Assembly: GCA_964464625.1 (NCBI GenBank)
Contig: CAYXKD010000039.1
Coordinates: 1-18,464, forward strand
Length of the DNA: 18,464 bases
Source: JAAZIN01 sp964464625
GTDB taxonomy: Bacteria > Bacillota > Dethiobacteria > DTU022
Direction: 5' to 3'
The notes under the pieces are model-generated. The model was not told the origin of the DNA and searched no databases. It saw only the letters and a list, made by a program, of their open reading frames with translations. How positions within the stretch are numbered: the stretch's first letter is position 1; the number at the start of each line of letters is the position of its first letter. Positions 1-7,311 of this stretch are shown here, in pieces. The position numbers and the translations under genes are program-made.

Positions 1-1483
1 TCGACTCCAGGGTCAGGCCGGTGACGGCGCCGGGATCGAACCAGTCGATGATGAATTCCTCGCTGTAGTGCTCCTGGAAACCGGGTGTGCCGCTGTTGTC
101 AATGAATTTTAACCGGTAGGTGCCGCCAGGCTGTTGGCCGGGTGTATTTAACACCGCCACCTCCCCGGCATTTCCATCCACAGGGATGCTGGAGTACCAG
201 CCGAGCTCGCCTTCACGCTCAAGTACACCTCCGCTTATAGGCTGGGTCAGAGTCCAGGTTACCTTGCTGTTTGCGCGGTCAAAAAGAGGCTGCACGGCGA
301 AGAGGGTGGAGCGGTAGTTGGCCTGCAGATTCGCCTCCTCGGGGCTCATGAGGAAGCTGGCCCGGGAGGAGTGCACCGTGGTGCCATTGATGAAGTTCAC
401 GCAGGGCTCGCCGTATTCAGTGTCGCTCCAGTGATCAAACACATAGCTGATAATATCTCCCCGGGCGTAGATCTTGATCTCGTCGTCCTCCAAAAACTGG
501 CCGGTATTGATATCGTTGGCGCCGAAACCCCGGTCGATAAAGCCGTTAATGACCCTGAGATCGCAGGGGTCGCCCCGGCGGTAGGTGGCGACCCTGTTTG
601 TGCTATCATTGATCACAGCAAACCTGGCGGGGTCATAGGTCAGCTCACCTGAATAGGGGTGTCCACCGCCCGCCCAACTCAGCTTTAACAGCTCTGCCCG
701 GGGCAGGGTGACGACCCCGGTCCGGATCGCCACGCTGCCGTATGTATTCGCCGCGTGGCCGCAGTTGATAATTACCCTGCCATCGGTATTGATGTTCACA
801 GGGCCTTCCAGGGCGTAGATTCCAAAGGCCGGCCCGGCGAGGTCGTTGGATATACAGTTGGTAATATTGAGCGAGGCGGAGTCTTCCAGAGCCACCCCTT
901 TCGGGGCGCAGAGCCCTGCCACCGGCTGGCCGAGGTACGTTGTAGCGGTGGTTTCAGCCTGCACTGACACCTCGGCTTTTCCGCCGATGGTAATGGAGCC
1001 CTGGCTGCGTCCTTCATCGACGGTGATGCCGCGGACCTTCCCGCTGCCCCTCACGGTCACGCGCAGCCTGGCAGCCTCTTCGGCAGTGATGGAGATGTCG
1101 CCGCCTCCGGTATTGCTTATGCCGAAGGAGACGTTGTAGATAAAAATTTTGTTGTTATCTCCCACCAGCTTGATGTGCAGATCTCTTTTGACGTCCTGAG
1201 CGGCATAAATATTGCCGCCGTCATAGTCCCACAGGGTGAGGGTGCCGGTGCCTGCATCAAAAGAGGCGGTGCACCCCTCTTCCCCCAGAGTGCCCGACTG
1301 GGCCCGCACCCCATCTACAAGATAAGGGTATTGTGCGCTCAGATGCTGGCCATTATTGACATAGACCCTCGGCACGCCCGGGTTTGCCGCCTGCGCGAGC
1401 ATGGGGATGATCATAAAAACGCATAGCAGCAGGCCCAGGCGGGCAAGGATCAGAGCATACCTCTTTAACTTTAAAGCGATCAT
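1..1483 (-). CDS. Secreted beta-rich surface protein, 3' end outside window
   Basis: An uninterrupted frame of 494 codons begins with ATG at 1483 and runs off the left edge, so the carboxy terminus is missing. A GGGAGGAG ribosome binding site lies 6-7 bases before the ATG. Residues 1-33 form a Sec signal peptide: basic KLKR, a long hydrophobic core, and a likely AQA/A cleavage site. The mature part has Ser/Thr/Gly/Asn-rich strands such as GTLTLWDYDGG, GGDISIT and GSITIGG, like the beta-helical carbohydrate-binding-type domains of clostridial exoproteins (residues about 40-260). Around residues 340-390 the pattern VFDHWSD ... FLMSPEEANLQANYRS resembles a divergent InlB B-repeat. I infer an extracellular adhesin or cell-wall protein. 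No catalytic motif is visible and no anchor can be assessed. The family assignment is by motif resemblance only; that the frame is real and secreted is much firmer. Confidence 0.8.
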   Translation of the reverse strand, partial: MIALKLKRYALILARLGLLLCVFMIIPMLAQAANPGVPRVYVNNGQHLSAQYPYLVDGVRAQSGTLGEEGCTASFDAGTGTLTLWDYDGGNIYAAQDVKRDLHIKLVGDNNKIFIYNVSFGISNTGGGDISITAEEAARLRVTVRGSGKVRGITVDEGRSQGSITIGGKAEVSVQAETTATTYLGQPVAGLCAPKGVALEDSASLNITNCISNDLAGPAFGIYALEGPVNINTDGRVIINCGHAANTYGSVAIRTGVVTLPRAELLKLSWAGGGHPYSGELTYDPARFAVINDSTNRVATYRRGDPCDLRVINGFIDRGFGANDINTGQFLEDDEIKIYARGDIISYVFDHWSDTEYGEPCVNFINGTTVHSSRASFLMSPEEANLQANYRSTLFAVQPLFDRANSKVTWTLTQPISGGVLEREGELGWYSSIPVDGNAGEVAVLNTPGQQPGGTYRLKFIDNSGTPGFQEHYSEEFIIDWFDPGAVTGLTLES

Positions 1484-1706
1484 TTTATCTCTCCTCCCTG
1501 TGGAAGATTTTTTAAGGGTGCGCGGAAAGTCTGCCCTCCCGACAGCTCTTTCCACGCTGCAGCGCTTCCCCCGCGTTCCATTTCTCGCGGAGTAAGAAGC
1601 TATGGGAAGGGAAAATTACCCGCCGCTTCCCGGAAATGACATCAATTCATCATAATTTTATGTCAAAATGCCCGCCCCTGTAATACACATCTGTTCTCAG
1701 ATGATG

Positions 1707-1720
1707 TTAACAATTGTTAA
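1707..1720. repeat. Perfect 14-base palindrome TTAACAATTGTTAA
   Basis: The 14 bases TTAACAATTGTTAA equal their own reverse complement. They lie about 225 bases upstream of the secreted-protein gene and 370 upstream of recQ. The form fits a dimeric repressor site, but AT-rich palindromes of this length also occur by chance, and no second copy was noticed in the window. Confidence 0.35.
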
Positions 1721-2003
1721 TCCTATGAAGGACAGATACAGGATCGAATCAAACTTCATTCATCATGATGGTAAGCAAAGGGCCTGCCCCCTTTGAGCGG
1801 CCGCAACAGTTCCGTCTGCGAATAATCCCACCTTTTGAATTCCAGCCGCTGATATGTCAATTACATTTTTCCATCCATTGACGCTGTATTGTCTGGTAGT
1901 AGGAGGGCTTGACGATTGTTAAAGGAATAAACCGGTTTTCCGAAAACAGGGCGGATTACAGGGTATCGGTGCAGGCAAGATAGAAAGGTATATTTAGCGG
2001 ACA

Positions 2004-2049
2004 ATACCGCAGCGATTTATCCCCTTGTTCATAATCACAATTGCGGTAT
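2004..2049. repeat. 8-base inverted repeat upstream of recQ
   Basis: ATACCGCA at 2004-2011 is exactly matched by TGCGGTAT at 2042-2049, with a 30-base spacer. The right arm ends just before the candidate TATAAT (2054-2059). The arms could be operator half-sites or a weak stem. Chance cannot be excluded. Confidence 0.3.
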
Positions 2050-2091
2050 CGAGTATAATGGTATTACAGTATCTTGGGGGATAGTGATTTT

Positions 2092-3891
2092 ATGCTGGAA
2101 CAGGCCCGGGCATTATTACATAAGCATTTCGGCTACGGTTCTTTCAGACCGGGACAAGCCCGGGTTATCGACAGCCTTTTAAAGGGTGTAGATACTGTTG
2201 CAATTATGCCTACCGGAGCGGGAAAATCCATCTGCTACCAGGTCCCTGCACTGATTTTCCCGGGAGTAACGCTGGTCATCTCCCCGTTAATTGCCCTGAT
2301 GAAGGACCAGGTTGACGGTATGGTCACCTCGGGCATTCCGGCCACCTTTATAAACAGCTCTATCAAAGGCGCCGAGGTTTCACGCCGGTTGGCACAGGCC
2401 AAGCGGGGGCATTTCAAGCTGGTTTACGTGGCCCCGGAACGCCTGGAAATCCCTGAATTTCAGCAGCTTACAGGCACCCTGCATGTTTCCTTTGTGGCCA
2501 TAGACGAGGCTCACTGTGTTTCCCAGTGGGGTCACGACTTCAGGCCGAGCTATAGAAAGATCGCACGTTTTATGGACTCCCTGGGGCAAAAGCCGGTAAT
2601 AGGGGCCTTTACAGCCACAGCCACCGGAGAGATCCGCAAGGACATTGTCAGCTTCCTGAACCTGCGGCAGCCGCAGATTTTCGTAAGCGGGTATGACCGG
2701 GAAAACCTCTATTTCGAAGTGGCCCGCGGAGTCAACAAAAGGGATTTCATGCTGAACTACTTGAGAGACAACAAGGAAAAACCGGGCATTATTTATGCGG
2801 CCACCCGCCGTAAGGTGGATACACTCCACGAGCTTTTGCTTGAAAAGGGTTATCTTTGCGGTCGCTACCATGCCGGGATGAACGCTCTGGAGCGAGAAGA
2901 GAGTCAGGAGTCCTTTATTCACGATCGTATCACGGTGATGGTGGCCACTAACGCCTTCGGCATGGGCATCGACAAATCCAACGTCCGCTACGTGCTCCAC
3001 TACAACATGCCCAGGAACATGGAAGCATATTACCAGGAAGCTGGCCGGGCCGGGCGGGACGGCGACCCTGGTGAGTGTATCCTGCTTTATGGCGCCCAGG
3101 ATATTCTCCTGCAGAAGTTCATGATCAATGAATCGGTTTACAACCCCTCCCGCAAAGCCAATGAATACCGCAAGCTGCAACAGGTTATCGATTACTGCCA
3201 TACCACCCGCTGCCTGCGCCGCTACATTCTGGAATATTTCGGGGAAGGGGAGACGCCTGAACGATGCGAACGCTGCGGCAACTGCAGCGACGAATGCGAA
3301 CTTATCGACATTACCTTGGAAACGCAGAAAATCCTTTCCTGCGTGGTGCGCATGAAGGAGCGCTACGGCGCCGGGTTGATTGCCGAGGTGTTAAAGGGCT
3401 CCGGCAATAAAAGAGTGCTGCAGCTGCGCCTGGACAGGCTTTCCACCCACGGGTTGCTGGCCGGATATACGCTGCAGCAGATCAAAGACCTGATCAACCT
3501 GCTGGCGGCCGAGGGCTACCTGGTCCTGACCGGAGGAGATTACCCGGTGGTAAAGCTGGGGCCCGGGGCGGCGGCGGTGTTAAAAAGCAGCGAGAAGGTG
3601 TGGCAGCGGCGCCATAAGAAAAAAGCCGTAGTAGTCGATGACACACTGTTTGAGAAGCTGCGGCAGCTGCGCAAAGGGATCGCCGGGCGTGAGAATGTGC
3701 CGCCTTACATCGTCTTTGCAGACAGCACCCTGCGCGATATGAGCCGGCAGCTTCCATTGGACAGGGAATCAATGCTCAAAGTCAAGGGCGTGGGCCAATA
3801 CAAGATGGAAAAGTACGGTGGTGAATTCTTAAAGTTGATCAACGGGCACCTGGCAAGAAAAAGTTTTGACATTGGACAGGATAAATTTTAA
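2092..3891 (+). CDS. recQ: ATP-dependent DNA helicase RecQ
   Basis: RecQ is an ATP-driven 3'-5' DNA helicase used in recombination and repair of stalled forks in the cytoplasm. The 599-residue product has the full bacterial layout. The SF2 helicase core holds Walker A PTGAGKS (residues 40-46), DEAH box (138-141) in AIDEAHCVSQWGHDFRPSY, TATAT motif III (174-178), and QEAGRAGRDG motif VI (315-324). The RQC zinc site has C374, C392, C395 and C398 in the spacing C-x17-C-x2-C-x2-C. A winged helix follows, then a carboxy-terminal HRDC domain at about 510-590. Length matches the family (about 590-610). I chose ATG at 2092 because GGGGG lies 11 bases before it; a TTG at 2074 in the same frame has no ribosome binding site and would add six residues. 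The gene stands alone, with decayed genes downstream. Confidence 0.96.
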   Translation: MLEQARALLHKHFGYGSFRPGQARVIDSLLKGVDTVAIMPTGAGKSICYQVPALIFPGVTLVISPLIALMKDQVDGMVTSGIPATFINSSIKGAEVSRRLAQAKRGHFKLVYVAPERLEIPEFQQLTGTLHVSFVAIDEAHCVSQWGHDFRPSYRKIARFMDSLGQKPVIGAFTATATGEIRKDIVSFLNLRQPQIFVSGYDRENLYFEVARGVNKRDFMLNYLRDNKEKPGIIYAATRRKVDTLHELLLEKGYLCGRYHAGMNALEREESQESFIHDRITVMVATNAFGMGIDKSNVRYVLHYNMPRNMEAYYQEAGRAGRDGDPGECILLYGAQDILLQKFMINESVYNPSRKANEYRKLQQVIDYCHTTRCLRRYILEYFGEGETPERCERCGNCSDECELIDITLETQKILSCVVRMKERYGAGLIAEVLKGSGNKRVLQLRLDRLSTHGLLAGYTLQQIKDLINLLAAEGYLVLTGGDYPVVKLGPGAAAVLKSSEKVWQRRHKKKAVVVDDTLFEKLRQLRKGIAGRENVPPYIVFADSTLRDMSRQLPLDRESMLKVKGVGQYKMEKYGGEFLKLINGHLARKSFDIGQDKF

Positions 3892-3938
3892 ATTTGGTGG
3901 TAGTAATATTTGGCAATATGTCCGATAGCAAGACCTGA

Positions 3939-3970
3939 CCCCATTAGAGGTGATGGGGAAGTTCTTTTTC
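3939..3970 (+). terminator. Possible recQ terminator hairpin
   Basis: CCCCAT (3939-3944) pairs with ATGGGG (3953-3958) across an 8-base loop. After four intervening bases comes TTCTTTTT. It lies 48 bases past the recQ stop, so it could terminate recQ. A competing stem, GGGGAA (3955-3960) with TTCCCC (3968-3973), overlaps it. The preceding CAAGACCTGACCCC also looks like the tail of a REP/IS200-associated repeat, so the hairpin may have come with a mobile sequence. Confidence 0.4.
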
Positions 3971-4104
3971 CCCGAAATGACTTAACCCGGCAGCCTTTTC
4001 CCTGATTTCAGCAAATATTCTTCTTGCCTCAGACTGGCTGCCAGCAGCAATATACTCAATAATCCTACGCATATCCTGTTGTGCTGTACCTTAAACTCAA
4101 TCAT
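3944..4104 (-). pseudogene. Frameshifted, truncated ParE/RelE-like toxin remnant
   Basis: The frame ending at the TAA at 3944-3946 encodes AQQDMRRIIEYIAAGSQ followed by SEARRIFAEIREKAAGL. This matches the amino-terminal two helices typical of ParE/RelE toxins, which poison gyrase or cleave mRNA. A start with MIEFKV at 4104 is in a different frame, so the two parts are separated by a net frameshift, apparently with a small deletion. The product would also stop after about 50 residues, whereas ParE toxins have about 90-100, so the carboxy-terminal beta sheet is missing. The start overlaps the stop of the upstream antitoxin-like frame by 8 bases (ATGATTGA), the usual order of such modules. The gene is dead as it stands. 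Family choice rests on helix pattern and context. Confidence 0.55.
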
Positions 4105-4264
4105 TTTCAATCTTCAGATGATGTTCCATGCCGGTAAAAAAATCTTGCTGCGGTGTAACTTTCCCCTCAGCGATGTCGCGTTCACTCTGGGCCAGCAGTT
4201 TCAACAAGCCAAGGGCTTTCTTCATTTTTAATGTCTGTAAGATATGTAATGGGGATCCGATTAA
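4097..4264 (-). pseudogene. Antitoxin remnant paired with the broken ParE/RelE-like toxin
   Basis: From ATG at 4225 to TGA at 4097 the frame encodes 42 residues, including ALGLLKLLAQSERDIAEGK and VTPQQDFF. This is the LLAQSE.DI..GK..P..D.F pattern seen at the carboxy end of short Phd/RelB-type antitoxins. The frame stays open upstream of that ATG to an in-frame TAG ending at 4265, reading GSPLHILQTLK. No ribosome binding site precedes the ATG, so the DNA-binding amino-terminal half has probably been lost. The 8-base overlap with the toxin remnant supports an old operon on the minus strand. It could be a tiny intact antitoxin, but the missing amino end argues for decay. Confidence 0.45.
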
Positions 4265-4298
4265 CTATATTGACTTAGATAGAAGCCTAAATCTGTGT

Positions 4299-4452
4299 TC
4301 ACTCTTGCTCACCGGGCAGCCATATTTCTTCCATGATTTCCTCAATGATGTACCTTGTCTTGGGAAGAATGCGCTCCGGCGGGTAGTATTTTATCAACCA
4401 ATGTTTCCATTTTGTTCATAAATGTATTTAAATCTTCATTAATAGCAGTCAC
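4299..4452 (-). pseudogene. Broken small gene of unknown function
   Basis: GTG at 4452 is preceded by a strong AAAGGAGGAG ribosome binding site and opens a frame encoding NEDLNTFMNKMETLVDKI, which stops at 4342 after 36 residues. A second frame overlapping it continues with YPPERILPKTRYIIEEIMEE and ends at a TGA at 4299. A single frameshift near 4380-4385 would join them into one product of about 50 residues. Its place upstream of the antitoxin remnant on the same strand suggests it was the first part of the same module, perhaps the missing antitoxin amino end. No family is recognised. Confidence 0.35.
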
Positions 4453-4544
4453 AACAATAACTCCTCCTTTCTGACTTTTCCATTTAAACCCGGGTCCGCA
4501 CTGCCGGATAACACAAGGCCACAGTCTGTTTAAGTTGATTATAC

Positions 4545-4573
4545 TTGATTCTGATTGGGGGTGCTGTTATTAT
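4545..4573 (+). promoter_or_regulatory. Candidate sigma-A promoter of the HTH-Uma2 gene
   Basis: TTGATT (4545-4550) and TATTAT (4568-4573) are separated by exactly 17 bases. The predicted start of transcription, near 4580, would fall at the edge of the ribosome binding site and leave a leader of only about 12 bases. The hexamers are good; the very short leader lowers confidence. Confidence 0.4.
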
Positions 4574-4591
4574 TAAGATGGAGGTGATCCC

Positions 4592-5350
4592 ATGATAACC
4601 GAGAGAAATGATTTGCTCACCGCCAAAGCCCTTGCTGAAGCGCTGAACCTTTCTGTAGAAACCATCTGGAAGTATACCCGCGAAGGGAGAATCCCCTTTA
4701 TTGAGCTGGGATCGAAGCAGTACCGTTACCGGCTCGGCGAGGTCGTTGAAACGCTGGCGGGAACAACTGCGCGAGAGAGGAAAAGCGGTTACAAAAGTGG
4801 CAGTAAAAATAATCTGACCTATTGGGATTACCTGGAGCTACCCGAGGAACCAGGCTATCGTTTCGAAATCCTCGAGGGCATGTTGATCAAAAAACCGTCA
4901 CCCAGCGTGATGCATCAAAGGGTTTCCCGCAGGCTGCAGCGGCTGCTTGAGGATTATTTCTGGCAGACCGACCCCGGAGGCGAGGTATTTGGCGCACCGC
5001 TGGACACCACCTTCGGTGAAGAGACCGTGGTCCAGCCCGATCTCCTTTATGTGTCCGGAAAGCAGCAAGAGCTGATCAAAGAAACCCGGATCGACGGCCC
5101 CCCCGCGCTGGTAGTCGAAGTGATTTCACATACCAGCAGCCGCAAGGATCGGGTTCAGAAAATGCAAATCTATCAGAAAGCAGGAGTGCGGCATTACTGG
5201 CTGGCGGATCCCGCAGATAGGACCCTGGAGTGCTTCTCCCTGCGGGACAGTCTTTACGCCCTGGTAGCCTCAGGCATGGATGACGATCTTGTCAAGCATC
5301 CTGAATTTGAAGGGCTCGCTCTCGATCTGTCGATATTATGGCGGGTTTAG
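4592..5350 (+). CDS. Helix-turn-helix / Uma2 (PD-(D/E)XK) fusion protein
   Basis: The 252-residue product has two parts. Residues 7-57 form an excisionase/MerR-like helix-turn-helix (LLTAKALAEALNLSVETIWK then EGRIPFIELGSKQYRY), which should bind DNA. After a basic linker (60-73) comes a Uma2/DUF820 domain (about 75-250) of the PD-(D/E)XK nuclease fold. Likely core residues are E95, D150 in VVQPDLLYV, E176 in LVVEVISHTSS, and K185 or K190. The ATG at 4592 follows an almost perfect ribosome binding site, GGAGGTGATC, ending four bases before it. Uma2 domains usually occur as stand-alone proteins of about 190 residues, so the DNA-binding domain is an addition. Biological roles of Uma2 proteins are poorly known. 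A site-specific nuclease or a regulator derived from one is inference. It sits next to decayed toxin-antitoxin genes. Confidence 0.88.
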   Translation: MITERNDLLTAKALAEALNLSVETIWKYTREGRIPFIELGSKQYRYRLGEVVETLAGTTARERKSGYKSGSKNNLTYWDYLELPEEPGYRFEILEGMLIKKPSPSVMHQRVSRRLQRLLEDYFWQTDPGGEVFGAPLDTTFGEETVVQPDLLYVSGKQQELIKETRIDGPPALVVEVISHTSSRKDRVQKMQIYQKAGVRHYWLADPADRTLECFSLRDSLYALVASGMDDDLVKHPEFEGLALDLSILWRV

Positions 5351-5491
5351 AAGCCGGCAAGCGGGTATGCTCCCTGCGTCCTTCTTCTATAAGAAATTGC
5401 AAAGACTAAAGCAATACCATCAGCTCCGGCGGTGTCTTCAAACTAAAGGAAAGTTCCTCCTTCCCTAAAGGGAATTATAATGCCCTGGCAT

Positions 5492-5513
5492 CGGGCTATT
5501 GTATATCAGCCCG
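5492..5513 (+). terminator. Weak hairpin after the HTH-Uma2 gene
   Basis: CGGGCT (5492-5497) pairs with AGCCCG (5508-5513) across a 10-base loop, 140 bases after the stop of the HTH-Uma2 gene. No immediate T-run follows, only TTTCTTTT about 15 bases on. It may act as a weak terminator between the plus-strand gene and the minus-strand block to its right. Confidence 0.25.
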
Positions 5514-5568
5514 TGACATTAATCAGTTTCTTTTAGGTCTGTAACGCTGGAGCAAAGAATCCATTCGC

Positions 5569-5922
5569 TCAACATGACCATATATGCAAGGTGTTTTGAA
5601 AGATCTCCCTTCCATGCGAATTAGGCTCATCCATATCAACAACAAAACCACACCTGATGCCATCAGGAACCTCACTTGAAAAATCGAACAGAAAATAGTC
5701 CTTCCACTCCCAGGGTATTATCAGCCTATATCTGGATTCGCGGCTATAATTAAGTTGGATGTCAGGCAGTTCATCTCTAAGCGCTGCTTCGAGATTTTTA
5801 AGTATTGCAACTAAAATTTCCGGTATACCATGTTTTGAATCAAGTGCAATTTAAATAAATCTGGCGTCGTTTTCCCTTTTTACCGTTTCATATTGTTCGA
5901 TCTGTTGCCCTACTTTACACTT
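5569..5922 (-). pseudogene. Stop-interrupted remnant of an unknown gene
   Basis: One minus-strand frame reads VGQQIEQYETVKRENDARFI, then a TAA at 5851-5853, then IALDSKHGIPEILVAILKNL and on to a TGA at 5569-5571. It contains a hydrophilic helix, an aromatic stretch (IIPWEWKDYFLFDF) and GFVVDMDEP. Sequence on both sides of the stop reads like ordinary protein, and no start codon with a ribosome binding site is available, so this looks like the carboxy-terminal part (about 115 codons) of a gene truncated at its 5' end and closed by one nonsense mutation. It overlaps the end of the DUF4352 gene by 13 bases. The family is not recognised. Confidence 0.5.
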
Positions 5923-6476
5923 TCAGTCAGTAGTATTGGACTTACTTCAGACAGTTCCTCCTCCTTTATATCCTTGGGTATCAGCCTAAGACTCTCCGCA
6001 TCTTCCGGAACGTCAAATGCATAGGGCAGCAATCCTGATAAAGAAGGTCCAATTTCACTGTAATGCCATGTATCTACTCTAAAGGTTTGGTGATGGGCAA
6101 GGGATGCTGAACTGTCAAAATTAAATGTTCTTCCTTCTTTATCAATTACTCTAAAAAAATTACCCAAATCCCGCGGAGATTTAGAATTATTTGTTGCCTC
6201 AATGATTGCGACAACATAAATTCCTCGAGCAGTTTCTTTTTTTATAGTAGTGTGCGTTTCTACCTCAACAACCTTATAATCCCAGTCTTCATACGTTACA
6301 GTATCACCTATGTTAAGAACAACAATCTCTGTTTCATCGATATTATCTTTGGCATAAGGTGCATTAGCTACTAAATCAGCTATTTTCTTATTATCATTTA
6401 TACTACCTATTGCCAACAACACAAAACAAGACAATACCAAAATGGATATTATAGACAACGGAAATCCTTTTTTCAT
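5910..6476 (-). CDS. Membrane-anchored DUF4352 protein
   Basis: The 188-residue product has one hydrophobic segment (residues 7-26, ISILVLSCFVLLAIG) that should act as an uncleaved anchor, leaving the rest outside the cell. The lone cysteine within it does not fit a lipobox well. Residues about 53-165 match the DUF4352 immunoglobulin-like pattern: NIGDTV, then VVAIIEATNNS, FFRVIDKEGRTFNFDSSASL and YAFDVPEDAESLRLI. These domains occur in secreted Firmicute proteins; their ligands are mostly unknown. ATG at 6476 follows AGGAGG by nine bases. It lies 18 bases after the VanZ-like gene, so the two form an operon. Function beyond surface location is not known. Confidence 0.85.
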   Translation of the reverse strand: MKKGFPLSIISILVLSCFVLLAIGSINDNKKIADLVANAPYAKDNIDETEIVVLNIGDTVTYEDWDYKVVEVETHTTIKKETARGIYVVAIIEATNNSKSPRDLGNFFRVIDKEGRTFNFDSSASLAHHQTFRVDTWHYSEIGPSLSGLLPYAFDVPEDAESLRLIPKDIKEEELSEVSPILLTESVK

Positions 6477-6494
6477 TTTACAGAGCCTCCTATT

Positions 6495-7025
6495 TTATTT
6501 TGACACACCGACTTTGGTAAAAATGCCTCCATCACACCTTTTAATTGAATAAGCAATATAACTTCCCAGCGAGATACCGAACACACATAGCAACAAATCT
6601 ATAATGCAAAATGTACCAGGAATCACCTGAAAATATTGCAGCATTTCATAACCTAATCCCACAATGGGGATAGATGTTAACCAAAAATATTTCATGATAG
6701 AGTTACGCCCTATCCAGAGGTGTGCAATAATCAAAGCGTATGAGAATGACCACAGCCCATTAGGCAGAGAGTAAATTATCCATTTCGGAATATAATGATA
6801 AACGGGCTCACAGCAGACACGAATGTACGTAATCATTGTGCCAAGCCCAAATAATTCCAACCAATAAAAGATTTTAATCGTAACAGGGCGCCATAATAAA
6901 TATATAACGCCTCCCAGGGAAATAGAAATAAAAGCCAATGCTAAAACAGATCCTGAAAATATAGGTGCGTTATGTTCTTCGTCAATCTTATTGTTAATTA
7001 TTTTGGCAGGTTGTCTATCTGACAC
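6495..7025 (-). CDS. VanZ-like polytopic membrane protein
   Basis: The 176-residue product has about five hydrophobic segments (roughly 24-45, 52-72, 84-104, 112-133 and 139-161) with a charged amino-terminal tail. The last two carry GYEMLQYFQVIPGTF and IIDLLLCVFGISLG, resembling the VanZ-family pattern E..Q....G.FD..D...N..G...G, here with C in place of the usual N. VanZ confers low teicoplanin resistance in enterococci; most relatives have no known role. The start is GTG at 7025, preceded by AGGGGGTGA at 4-5 bases. It is the first gene of a two-gene operon with the DUF4352 protein. Family placement is tentative; membrane location is secure. Confidence 0.75.
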   Translation of the reverse strand: MSDRQPAKIINNKIDEEHNAPIFSGSVLALAFISISLGGVIYLLWRPVTIKIFYWLELFGLGTMITYIRVCCEPVYHYIPKWIIYSLPNGLWSFSYALIIAHLWIGRNSIMKYFWLTSIPIVGLGYEMLQYFQVIPGTFCIIDLLLCVFGISLGSYIAYSIKRCDGGIFTKVGVSK

Positions 7026-7031
7026 GTGTCA
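7020..7031. repeat. Perfect 12-base palindrome TGACACGTGTCA over a start codon
   Basis: TGACACGTGTCA equals its own reverse complement and contains the GTG start codon of the VanZ-like gene at its centre, just after its ribosome binding site. It could be a repressor site or a small RNA hairpin affecting initiation. It could also be coincidence. Confidence 0.35.
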
Positions 7032-7041
7032 CCCCCTACAC

Positions 7042-7050
7042 ATTATACCA
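7042..7050 (-). promoter_or_regulatory. Candidate extended -10 promoter of the VanZ-like operon
   Basis: On the minus strand TGGTATAAT fits the extended -10 pattern TGnTATAAT. No convincing -35 sits 17 bases upstream, which is tolerated by extended -10 promoters. The transcript would begin within about 10 bases of the GTG start, overlapping the ribosome binding site, so either the leader is unusually short or the true promoter is elsewhere. Confidence 0.35.
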
Positions 7051-7051
7051 C

Positions 7052-7311
7052 ACTTGGGCATTAATTCCTACAAGCAAGAATATTCACACTGTATTCAAAA
7101 AGGTTCTGTTTATTTTCATCCAATACTTGAAAGGCTCTCTCATGCTGCTACATTTTAGATTGAAATATCATTGACTCCCAATAATTTTTGACGTGGAGGA
7201 TCCTGCCCCCAAGTAAGGTATTTTGGATGTGGATTACATTCCTATATCCTGGGACCGCGTAGAATCCCTATCTTGAACCAGGCGGCTCAATCAAAAAAAT
7301 TCATTAAAACA
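7052..7311. other. Gene-free spacer between two minus-strand operons
   Basis: No frame of believable coding quality was found here on either strand. A stretch near 7190-7280 (GGATCCTGCCCCCAAG onward) is less AT-rich than its surroundings and reads through stops in all frames. It may be an old insertion remnant. Confidence 0.35.

Larger units (their letters stand above)
1484..2091. other. Intergenic region between divergent secreted-protein gene and recQ
   Basis: This stretch of about 600 bases holds no convincing gene. It must carry the promoters of both divergent neighbours. A TATAAT hexamer at 2054-2059 (+) lies 32 bases before the recQ ATG, but no good -35 sits 16-18 bases upstream of it. 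A TTGACG with AGGAGGG just before it near 1906-1915 opens a frame of about 25 codons, but the spacing between the two is too short for translation. Two inverted repeats in the region are listed separately. Confidence 0.5.

Noticed and set aside
1900..1985. Small frame beginning TTG after AGGAGGG
   Set aside because: Only one or two bases separate the site from the start codon and the frame has about 25 codons with no recognisable features.
2380..3201. Long open frame of 273 codons on the minus strand
   Set aside because: It lies wholly opposite the recQ helicase core, whose motifs are complete. The antisense product shows no family likeness.
4128..4421. Plus-strand frame of 97 codons behind recQ
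   Set aside because: It has no ribosome binding site and is antisense to the toxin-antitoxin-like remnants, which explain the sequence better.
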